64,000 nt of DNA from Arion vulgaris (lineage: Eukaryota > Mollusca > Gastropoda > Stylommatophora > Arionidae). The translations under genes and the position numbers were made by a program. The stretch is from NCBI GenBank assembly GCA_020796225.1, contig CM036755.1, positions 45,116,306-45,180,305 on the forward strand, written 5' to 3'. The notes below the pieces were generated by a model. That model was given only the letters and a program-made list of their open reading frames with translations, did no database searches and was not told the DNA's origin. Shown here in pieces: positions 36,801-48,800 of this stretch (positions within the stretch are counted from its first letter, which is position 1; each line of letters starts with the position of its first letter).

Positions 36801-39800
36801 TGTCGGCCTTGACCCTCTTCATTATCATCTCCAGTTTCTGGAGACAGAAAATGTGTCAACTTTACCATAGCAACTGTTTGTTTAGCATTGATAAGATTAC
36901 AATTTACAAACTAGGCAATATAGACAAATGACATATAAATAGCTTGTAAATGTAAAATAAATGATTAAATATGAAAATGTGCGGGTTTCCATACATTGTC
37001 TTTACAATTTACAAACTATAACGCAAGGACTATAACGCAGGGACTATACGCAGGGACTAAAACCATGGGACTAAAAGCAGGGACTAAAACGCAGGGTCTA
37101 AGTGACAGTGAATGAGATGGCAGAAGTCAAGACCAGTAAATGAGAGCTGACCAATACCTGATTTCACTTAAAAGTGGTAGTCCTGTTTAACAGGTTGCAT
37201 TAATGTAATCTGTCTAAGCAAGTAGAGATAGAAAAGGGAATGTAAATCTGGTTCAAAAATGCGGTAATTAACACTTTCCGTACCATGAATGTCACTGAGT
37301 TCTCACCACAATTGGTTATGACGCCAGCATTTTTATCCCACAAATAATTTTGTGTTTATGTAGTTTTCAGTAGGCAATTTTTCAATAATACTATTTATGT
37401 ATATATTACCTTTTTGTTTACTGTTTTTAGTTACGATTAAAACGTGGAAGGTTTAGCACAAAGTCAAAACAAAATGTGAGAAGTTGTTATAGTGGATGGT
37501 GGTGTAATTGTTGCACATATGCATGTGTGGTGCCGAGGCCCGAAGAAGCAAAGAATAGTACCACTGCGACCTACAAGGCATGTCATAAGACGCAAATGAG
37601 GTAGGGGAATAGGGAAGCTACCCTAGTAAATAAAAATCCTTGCAGAAATTAGATATGCTGGTCTACTTGTAGGCGCATACTGGCACAACGTACAATTGCT
37701 CTTAGGCTCAGATCACATACAGATCACACAGAGTGGTTAACAAGTGATCGATATGAAGCGTTCAAAGAAGTTGCACATATGTATGCCACTATTGTGGTAC
37801 ATGGTATGGATTTAGTTCAAATGGATGCAGCACTTCAGACAACAAAAAAACTGACATCACAAGATTTCAAGTAAACTACTACACAATATTTCAAACATCA
37901 TTGATGAGGTGAATTAAGCAGTTGAAATTATATAGATACTCTATCTGTTCTTTGCAAGGGGACATATGCTTGTTGGTAAATGTGTACACTCAGTATATGT
38001 ATGCATGAACTAATGAACAAAACACAAGAGTATGCTATTTGTTTGGAGTCAATGTCTAAATCACAAAGCTGATATCAAACACTGGACAAAATGGCAGGAA
38101 CTTGGATGGTAAATGGTAGGAGTGACCAGAAGGGAACAGCACGGCAGGTGTATGGGTGGACTCATCGATTGGTATCGAACTAGTCGCTCGACGCTGTTGG
38201 AGATATTGGCTGTTGGAGATATTGCGAAGGAGATCAGAGCACCTATGAACCAGTCCGTAGTGCAATGAATATATTCCAAACTGAAATTGAAACACAAGCA
38301 TACATGCTGGTAGATATGACCATTGCTTGGACAAGTCTGAAGCATTACAATACATACATCTCCATACAACATGAGTGTGTCTTCTCAACTTACTTTCTTT
38401 CTCTCTAGTCTTTCTTCATCATCTCTTCGGGCTCGTTCATACTTATCCATATCAACGTGATTTATCTCTGTTTTGGATCTTCTCTCGATGTCTTCCTTCT
38501 GTTGGAATAATTGATACCAATTATAACTGCATACAAATTACATTACATATAATGATAACATTTTTCTGAATAGTTAACTTTAGTTCAAGAAGAAATTTTC
38601 ACACACAAATTTATAACTTTATAAAAAAAAAAGAATTTGTTTAAAGTAACGAAATCGTCCCAGTGGTGTCAGGGCCCAAGGAAGCAAATAATAGTACCAC
38701 AGCGACCTACAAGGCATCTTGTAAGAGGCAACTGATGTAGGACCTAGGAAGCTACCTAATAAATAAAAAGCAACGCAGAAATTGGATGTGCTGGCCTACT
38801 TGTAGGCGCATAACTGTCACAGCGTACAATTGCTCTTAGGTGCAGATCACATACAAATCACACAGAGTGGTTAACAAGTGGTAGATATGGAGTGTTCGAA
38901 GAAGAAAGTAACGAAATAAATGTGATCAGAATTTCAATTAATGTTCATCAAATAGCTTGTTCTGAGTATAGCTTTACTACCCTAACAGTCCTTCAGAATT
39001 TCTCTTTCCCAAAGGAATCACATCTTTTGCTGTTATGTTCAAATGATCAGTTCCATTCTGAATCTTTCTTATTTGTGATCTTCCTTTTCTTCTCTTTGCT
39101 GAGATACCTTCTTCCATAATGGTCTTCCTTTTCTTCTCTTTGCTGGGATACCTTCTTCTATAGTGGTCTTCCTTTTCTCTCTTGCTGGGATACCTTCTTC
39201 CATAATGCTCTTCCTTTTCTTCTCTTTGCTGGGATACCTTCTTCCATAGTGCTCTTCCTTTTCTTCTCTTTGCTGAGATACCTTCTTCTATAATGCTCTT
39301 CCTTTTCTTCTCTTTGCTGGGATACCTTCTTCCATAATGCTCTTCATTTTCTTCTCTTTGCTGAGATACTTTCTTCCATAATGCTCTTCCTTTTCTTCTC
39401 TTTGCTGGGATACCTTCTTCCATAATGCTCTTCCTTTTCTTCTCTTTGCTGGGATACCTTCTTCCATAATGGTCTTCCTTTTCTTCTCTTTGCTGGGATA
39501 CCTTCTTCCATAATGGTCTTCCTTTTCTTCTCTTTGCTGAGATACTTTCTCCATAATGGTCTTCCTTTCTCTCTTTGGATACTTTCTTCATAATGGTCTT
39601 CTTTTCTTCTCTTTGCTGATACCTTCTTCCATAATGCCTTCCTTTTCTTCTCTTTGCTGGATACCTTCTTCATAATGCTCTTCCTTTCTTCTTTGCTGAG
39701 ATACTTTATTCCATAATGATCTCTTCATTACATACTATATGATAACATTTTCTGAATAGCTTACTTTTTCTTGCTGAGATATTTTCCACAAATTTTATCT

Positions 39801-42800
39801 TCTTGTGAGAATTTTTATAATGCTCCCAGTTTCGGCTCTTTGCGAAGCAATTATAATTACTCCTCTACTCTACAAGGATCTTTTCAAGTGCAACTGATGT
39901 GTCCTTGGAGATCTCTCTATAATGCACTCTTTTCTGCTCTTGTGGGATACCTCTCCATAATGCATTCTTCTTGTGCTAGAATCATAAAATTTCCACAATG
40001 CTTTCCTTGTGTATGTGTTGCTGAAGATACCTCTCCAATAAATGCATCTTCCATTTCTTCTTTCATCAATAGCTTCTTCTAATGGTCTTCCTATCAGTCC
40101 TTTCTGAATACTTTTTCCCCAAAGGATCCTCTTTTGCTGTTATGTTTCAAATGAGTCAGTTCCTTCTGAATCTTTCTTATAATGATCTTCCTTTTCTTCT
40201 CTTTGCTGGGATACCTTCTTCCATAATGCTCTTCCTTTTCTTCTCTTTGCTGGGATACCTTCTTCCATATGGTCTTCCTTTTCTTCTCTTTGCTGAGATA
40301 CTTATTCCATAATGCTCTTCCTTTTCTTCTCTTTGCTGGGATACCTTCTTCCATAATGCTCTTCCTTTTCTTCTCTTTGCTGAGATACCTTCTTCCATAA
40401 TGGTCTTCCTTTTCTTCTCTTTGCTGGGATACCTTCTTCCATAATGGTCTTCCTTTTCTTCTCTTTGCTGGGATACCTTCTTCCATAATGCTCTTCCTTT
40501 TCTTCTCTTTGCTGAGATACTTTCTTCCATAATGTCTTCCTTTTCTTCTCTTTGCTGGATACCTTCTTCCATAATGATCTTCCTTTCTCTTTGCTGAGAT
40601 TTCTTCTTCCATAATGTCTTCTTCTTCTCTTTGCTGAGATACTTTCTTCCATAATGATCTTCCTTTTCTTCTCTTTGCTGAGATACTTTCTTCCATAATG
40701 ATCTTCGCTTCTCTTTCCTGGGATAACTTCTTCCATAATGCTCTTCCTTTTCTTCTCTTTGCTGGGATAACTTCTTGCTATTTGTCACCCACATAACACA
40801 TATAAAAGTCATTAACCTATCAGACAATACTAAATAACTTACTTTTCTCTTCTCTTGTTCTTGTTTTTCTGCATCTTGTTTTCTCTTCTCTATTGCCTCG
40901 AAGGATCTCCGTAATACATCTTTATCCAGTATCTGATCTTTCTCGAAAGCTATGGTCCTCTCATCAGGTTTCGATGGTGTGGTACCAGCGCTCTGTGACA
41001 ATCTCTCATTGACGCCGCTGTGAGATGAAGGTCCATCCAGAATATCCCCAGATGACAAGCTGCGGGTAACTGTTGATGTCGATGAAGAAGTGGAAGCAGT
41101 CATATCAACTTCTTCCAGATCTTGCATGAAAGAGGTTGTCATAGCAGCACTATAGACTTCTACAGCTGATCCCTCTGCTACAGCGATACCAGTTCCTTCT
41201 TCATCAGAAATGTCGCTAGTCACCACAGATTTCTCCAACTCTTCATCAGGCGAACTCTGAGAAGAGCTGAAATGGGTGACGCTGGCAAACATGTTTGTAG
41301 ATTTCACTGAAGTCTCCATCTTTGGTTGACTCTCTGTGTCAGCCTTGACCCTCTTCATTATCATTTCCAGTTTCTGGAGACAAGAAAATATGTCAATATT
41401 TGATTTAATGGCAGCTAATTTACCAATTAATCAGAGAAATGTTCGGTCAACTACTAGTAACAAACTATTATAAGAAAGAGAAGATTTATTTATTTTATTT
41501 ATTTTTCGATCCAGAAGCACTCTTCGCTCGGTGCCATGGACATCGAACCCTTCGCTCGGTGCCACGAGTACCGTAAATCTGGAGAACCTGTAGCTTTTCT
41601 GCCAGCCAGCGGAATTGAACCTGCACTCACAGAGGGCTTGTCACCCGGCTTCCAACGCGCTACGAACACGGTGGACAGGCAGGCAGAAAGAGAAGATAGA
41701 GATGTGTTAGGTATACTGAGAAGAAATGATCAAAAAATACAAAGCAGGCATTGAAGTGGGAGGCAAAGTGTTCAAGAAATAATGAATGTCCTAGGGAAAT
41801 AATGAAACAAACTTGACTGAAAGCGCCATTAACTATCAGACCCAATTCCGATTAACCTATTCTTGAAACTATTTTTTGTTCCATGTTAAGGCTTCCATAA
41901 AAGATTTCCATTGTTGTCGCTCTACCACTTTCTATTAATTGTTTCCATCTCAGGCCACAATCTTTGAACTCTCTTTCCATTGTTTTTCTCAATGTCTCAC
42001 TTAGATGTCAAAGACTTGTCCACTGGAGAGCTATCCTAGCTAATGCCCCTTCTTCTTCTTCTTCTTCTCTTCCATTATTTACTTCTTTATAGAAGTGTTG
42101 GGCGCCCGAGTGGTTACTGGGGTCCAAATTGTGGTGTAAAGATAGAGCCACTGTTACCTGCCACACATGTCGTAAGAGGTGAGTAAGGAGGTTGGGAGTG
42201 GGGCTAGCTACCCCACCCCATAAAAACACTAGATGGCTACAGAAACCACAACCAAGGAAATTCATAGCTAGCCATCTGAGGAGAAGAAGGACTCATGGAT
42301 AGGAAACACACTGAGGAAACCCCTAACAGCATCACAAGACAGGCTCTCCGATGGAACCCCAGGGCAATAGAGGTAGGGAAGACCCAGGCAATGGAGATGT
42401 TGAAGACAGAATACAAGAAAATGGGGAGAGAATGAAGAGATCTGGAAAAGATGGCCTTAGATAGGCGGGCTTGGAAGGTCTTGGTTGCGGACTTAAGCTT
42501 TCCTAGGGGCAAAGGGTGAAGAAGAAGAAGTGTTTGGGGAAACGTAGTGATCTTGTGTGTGCTTGTTTTAAGGCACTTTGTAATCTGATATTCATTTTTG
42601 TAAGGCTGTTCTTGATGCCGCCGCTCCTAATTTTGTGTGGTCTTCCTCTTGCTTTGTACTCATATTTTTTCTGTGTGGCTCTCTGTGGTAGGCGATACCT
42701 GGGCATTCTTAACCATCTAATCCATTGTTCTATGCACAGTGCCCCTACTGACCTATAACACACATGATCAGTCCATCTCCACCTATCTTTTAATATTGGT

Positions 42801-45800
42801 TTCCAATGATACACAGTTTGTTCATTTAAAAAAACTTCATTTGTTACCGTATTTGGTGAGAAAATGTGCAGAATCCTTCTAAAACATTAATTTTCTAATG
42901 TCTCCTGCTTGTGTATAATGTACAACTTGGTGTGCTTTTTCTTTCTTTTCTCCAATCCTGTTTTGTCTTACAGCGTCAGGTCAAGAAGAGATTTCTAAAA
43001 CGGGCCCTTGTGTGTGCTTTGTAGATAGTGTCTTTCGTCACCTCCGTTATTTCTGAGGTCCATCTTTTGCGTGGCCGGCTTTTTGCTTTGTACCCATTGT
43101 ATCGGAGCAGCATTGCTCTTTGAAGTGCACTATCTGTTGGTAATCTGCTTGTGTGGCGAACCATTTAATTTGTTGTTTCTTGATGAAGTTCAGTACTGAT
43201 GTTGTAACCACTTTTTTACCTGATGTCTTCATTTCTCAACCGGTCTCTTCTTGTTACCCCCAGCATTCTGTGTAAGCACTTCATCTCTGTCATGACTAGT
43301 TTTCTTCTATCGTTTGTTATCAGTGTCCAGGTTTGGCACTGGTAGCATAATGTTGGGAGAAAGATTGTGTTGAACATTGCTCTTTTTGTCATGTTAGCAT
43401 TTGAAAATTGGTGCCATTTGTCCTATCATTTGATTTGCTTTGTTGAAATTCATTAGTTATTCTTCCATTTATTGAAAAAATTAGTGTCCAAGTAGCCTAA
43501 TGCTTGAACTGATACAGACACTGTCAGACCAATACTAGAATATTGCATATCATATGGCATATCTATGGCATAACAAGATCTAAAGCAAACAACTAAAACT
43601 TACTTTCTTTCTCTCCAGTCGTTCTTCATCATCTTTTCTGGCTTTTTCTTGCTTCTCTTTTTCTAATCGTTCTGTTTCAGCCTTCATTTTTCTTTCTGCA
43701 TCTTCTTTCTGTTGGAAGAATGTACGTCCAATCAAATTACAAACATACAACTAGAAACATCAGTAAACAACACTTATATGAGACATATCATCATGACACT
43801 CTGAACATGCTCATGGCTGTTCTGATCCCCACCTCAACAAATCCAGCAACCCTATACACCAGTTTCATCTTCACCCTTTGTCCCTAGGGAAGCATAGGTC
43901 TGCAACCAAGGCCTTCCAAGCTCGCCTATCCAAGGCCATCTTTTCAAGATCTCTCCAATCTCTGCCCGTTTTCTTTCATTCCGTCTCCAACTTCCTTCTC
44001 CAGGTGTTCCTGGGTCTTCCCCTACCTCTATTGCCCTGGGGGTTCCATCAGAGAGCTCGTCTTGATGTACCAGTTTGGTGTTGATTAATTAATCTCTTCG
44101 CTTATTTGGTATATCGCCTATGGCAAATAAAGTTGCTAGTTTTTATGTACAGGCCAAAAAAGAAACTGAACAATGAAAGTCACAGAATAAAATTGTGCAA
44201 CCCAAACAAAACATTTGAAACAATCACTTACTGCTTTCCTTTCTTGCTCCAATTTCACAGCTTCTTCTTTCTTTCTTTTCTCTTCTGCCTCAATGGCTTT
44301 CTGGAGTCTTTCCTCTTCTAATTTCCGAGCTTCCTCTGCAAGGTGAAGTGACTCCTCCTCAAATTCTTTCTCTTCTTGCTCTTCTTTTCTTTGTCTTTCT
44401 TCTTCTGCTAACCTAAACAAAGTAATGAAATATTCATTGTACTGAAAAATGTTGATGACTGATATTTTCAATATTTGCTTTTAAATGTTTTAGTTCCGCA
44501 AGTTAATGCTTGGAAAAAGAGATAGTGTGTGTAGGCAGGGACACTTCGAGGTTTAGCAGAATTACATTCATCTTCTTCACGGGCGCATGGGTGTCGATGG
44601 CAATGAGAGAACAGAGAGACCAGCTGGCTCTGCCACCATATCACTCAGCCAATGGATAGAGTTGACATTCTGAACATCCTCATAGAGTGTGGCCCCAAAG
44701 AGGATTTTAATTTTTTAAAATCCATGTCAATTACTAGATTGCAAGAGCTGAGATTGGATAGCCAGAAAAGAACAACACAACATGTATATGAGTAGGCTCA
44801 TCAATCAACATCGAACTGGTACGGTTAGTCACTGGACGCTGTTAGAGATATTGCGAAGGAGATCAGAGCACATATTGACATGTCCGGAGTGCAATGAAGA
44901 TATTCCAAACTGAAACTGCTGGGCAAATCTGAAAGAAAAAACAAAACTGAGAAAATATCGTTGCTTTTGTGATCAGTTTGTCCTGCTTAGCAACTCGGTG
45001 ATGCACAAAACCTACAGATCTGAGGTAGTCAGACCGGATCAGATCAGATCTGGAGAAAACCGTGGGAAGGCTGTGGTACTACAGTGTAAACAAGAAAACT
45101 ACAGTATCACATAAAAAAAGGATCAATGAAATATTTAATATTTTATTTTCCTATATAATACTGTAACTTACTTGTCCACGTTGAAACCACCTGTTTAGTA
45201 ACTCATGCTTAGTAAATAGAGCAATGAGTAGTCTCCAGGTCATGCTTACTAACTCAAAGAGACGAGTTGTCTCTAGCAATCTAGTGATGATTCCCAGTGG
45301 CAGCTCTGAGTAAGATATCTGAGCATATTCATTTAAGTAAGATATCTGAGCATATTCACTTGACTACATCAGCACTCTAACCACTTGACTAGATTGGGAC
45401 TTTAATCACTTGACTACATCAGCACTTTAATCACTCGACTACCTCAACATCGTAATGGACCTCACAAACTCGACAGACAACATCGTAATAAATGGTTAAA
45501 CACTGGAGAAAGTTGAACATTTTACATATTTGGATAGTAAAGTGTCAAACAACGGAGACACGATGAAAGAAATAAACTCTCGTATTGCTATAGCAGCTAG
45601 TGCCTTCACTAAATTAACAAATATCTGGCAATCTCAAGACCTTAGTATATGCACAAAAGTTAAATTGTTTAGGTCATGTGTGATTCCTGTGCTGACCTAC
45701 GGTTGTGAAAGTTGGAAATCAACAAAGAAAATTGATAAGGAACTGGACAGCTTTGAGAATAAATGTCTCCGAAAATTATTAAAAGTAAAATGGAGTGATT

Positions 45801-48800
45801 TCGCTTCTAACAACACAGTGAGAGATAGAACACACCAACAACCCGTATCAAATATTATAAGGAAGCGAAGGTGGAAATATTTAGGTCATGTTCTTAGATC
45901 AGGCGAACAGAGACTAAATCGACAAGTCCTTATGTGGTCACCAGTTGGGAAAAGAAAATGTGGAAGACCTAAGACCACTCTTGAAGAACAATCCAACAAG
46001 AAAGTAAACTATTGGGATGTAAAACCATACAAGATCTCCATCTGCTAGCAACGAACCGCATCACATGGAGATCTAAAACCTCTGCCCTATGTGTCGCCTT
46101 TGGCACGAAAGGAACAAACTAACTAACTAACCTCAACAGTCTACAAAAACATGCTTTAAATTGTTTTTAAAAACAGAAACCCACCTGGCTTCCTCCTGTC
46201 GTTTTCGCTCTTCCTCTGCCTCTCTTTCTGCTCTCTCCCTGGCTTGTCTTCTCTTCTCTGCAAGCCGAGCTTTGTATTCATCAGCTGAAATGTCTTGTGC
46301 TGGTCCCCCTGACACTCGTGCCACAGTTGTGCCATCATCAGCAGTGGGTGTGACCAAATGCTGTGAGGGTGTGGCCAGGGACTGTGTAGGTGTAGTATTA
46401 GCATTAGAGACAACCGCAGATGATGATAGAGTTGGAACTATTGGAGTAGAGGTGGCAGATGGGGTAATAAAAGATGTTGGAGTAGTTGACCGAGGAGATG
46501 CTACCCTAATTGTAGATTTATCAGATTCCTTCCCAACTGGAGACACTGCCCTGATTATAGCCACAGGTATAGTTGGTGTAGGACCACCTCCTGTGGGTGT
46601 GGTTCCCCGATGTACATCTTTAGATTGGACAACCTTAGTTCCTGCATCCTTCGTGTGAGTAGGAGACTGCTTCTCTCGAAGTGATGATCGCTGTGATGGA
46701 CACAAAAACATAAAATCAAATTAAATGTTTATCAAATATTCGTATACACCTAGTCATTACTAAAAAGAAAGAATTTAGAGAAAAAAACAACAACTAAACA
46801 CATTATATGTTAACTAAATGAAATAAAATTTTCTTTCCATTCTCTTCTAATTCATTTGTCTGGAAGGGAATCTGTTTGAATTGTCTAAAGGGTCTAACAG
46901 CGAAGGATTGACTTCATTGCACCAGGTTTCCCCATATCTCTCCGTCTCTCTCGACAGAAATGGTAAGCCAGCTTGGAGAGTGTTGAACAAAACACAAACT
47001 TTGTAACTCCAGCAACAATCCTAGGGATTTCAGAAAAACATTGCAAATGTGACGACCCGGTTCGAACCTGCAACCTTCAGATCGACAGGCAAACATCTTA
47101 ACCACTTCGTGAAGAGGCCTCCAAATTTTGATTTGTGTTGGAGATTAAAGATAAGTTGAGATGTCTGCTTCAATTGACCAGACATATATTTTAAGTACTG
47201 CAATTTTGGGAGTGATTATACATCCGTTTTCAGCCCTTACTCGCTTAGTCAGACTGTAGTGATGCAGCCTGTTACCAGGGTAATTGCTCATAGGTTGATT
47301 AGGGTTTTTATCAGCTCTGGTTCGTTGAATCTAAATGTGTGATCTCCTCAACTCTGTACAAAATGTTGATGATAAAATCAGCTGTTGAAGCATTTCCATG
47401 CCACGCTGTTGAGACTGCTTAGAATTTTGATTTTTACTTTGTTGCCCTTAATCTCTCATCATCGGGTTACCCCATATGGCTAGGTCCCTGTCAGCAGAAA
47501 TAGCCCACCACTTGCTGAGAGTGTTGCACAAAGCAAGAACTCTGCTGGAGCTATGGTGTTCATGCTTTGTGCAACACTCTTAGCAGGTGGTGTGCCATTT
47601 CTGCCGAGGACAGAACCATATGGGAAAACTCAGTCGCGAACCATATGGGGAAACCCAGTGTAATGAAGTCAATCCATTGCCTTTAGACCCTATTTTTCTT
47701 TCATCCTTGATGCCACATCTTGTTCTAACACTTGTTTTTGTGTTACATGTCAAAGAATGACGAATGATTTCTTTAGATTGATTAATTGGACCATCATTGC
47801 ATTTCAGTGAGTAACCAAGTGTGCTCTGATCTCTTTCTTACACAGGAAGATCTCAGCTGCAGTGCATGAACTTCATAGCACCGGTGAGGGTCCTCGATGT
47901 CATTTTGATGATAAAGATATTTTTGTAGAAATTTTATTTTTAATCTTTTCTAATGTATTTTGCCCGGGCAGTGGCTTTCCAGCCTACTCTTCTCAATTTT
48001 GAACTGCCAAGCATTCTTTAAGGTGCTGAAATTGAACATGGGACCTGTGTTTTATCATCCGTCTCCAACAGGACTAGGAACTCGATCTCACCTACACTGA
48101 GATCAGGGATCTCTGGAAAAATATCCAGATGGCTTCATGAGTGAGCGAACCTGGTACCTTTGACATGAGAGATGAGCACCTAGCCTCTAGGCCACAGAGA
48201 GCCCTTTATGATTCCTTTAGATGTTTGTCAAATGTTTCCTCACTGATCTTACCCAGCATATCTACATTAGTCTCTCTAGCAGTCAACTAGATTATTAACA
48301 TTCTTCTGTGAAACCATTCAGCACACGCAACACATTTCATGCAGCTATTTGATTATTTTCTTTACAACTTGATTTATAATTATAAACTTGATGTTACATG
48401 TCTGTGGTAAGACTTAGCATGTCCGTAAAACTTTGCTTGTTTTAAGACTTTATTTTCATGAGAGCATGTCGGTAAGGCTTTATCAAAAGGGAAGAAAGGG
48501 GAAAACAGGGATACATCACGTTGGCCACCTTTTACTTCCAGCACTTTTCCTGGTACCCATTTGAGGCTGCATAGACCTGAGAGTCGTTATCATTGTAAAA
48601 ATATTCCACACCCACTGTGAAATTGAACCCGGGCCACCGCACATGTATTGTCAGAGCCCTCATGGGAAGCAAAGAATAGTAACACTGTGACCTACAAGGC
48701 ATGTCGTAAGAGGCAACTAAGGTAGGGGCCTAGGAAGCTACCTAGTAACAAAAAGCATCGCAGAAATCGGATGTGCTGGGTCTACCTGTAGGTGAATAAC

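Noticed and set aside
39072..40776. Basic repetitive protein of [11 protein letters not shown] type, also fused to exon B1
   Set aside because: Read-through of a 44-bp satellite; exon B1 has a good GTAAGT donor before it.
46161..46658. 165-codon plus-strand ORF
   Set aside because: Antisense shadow of the well-supported MAP7 exon 46185-46690.
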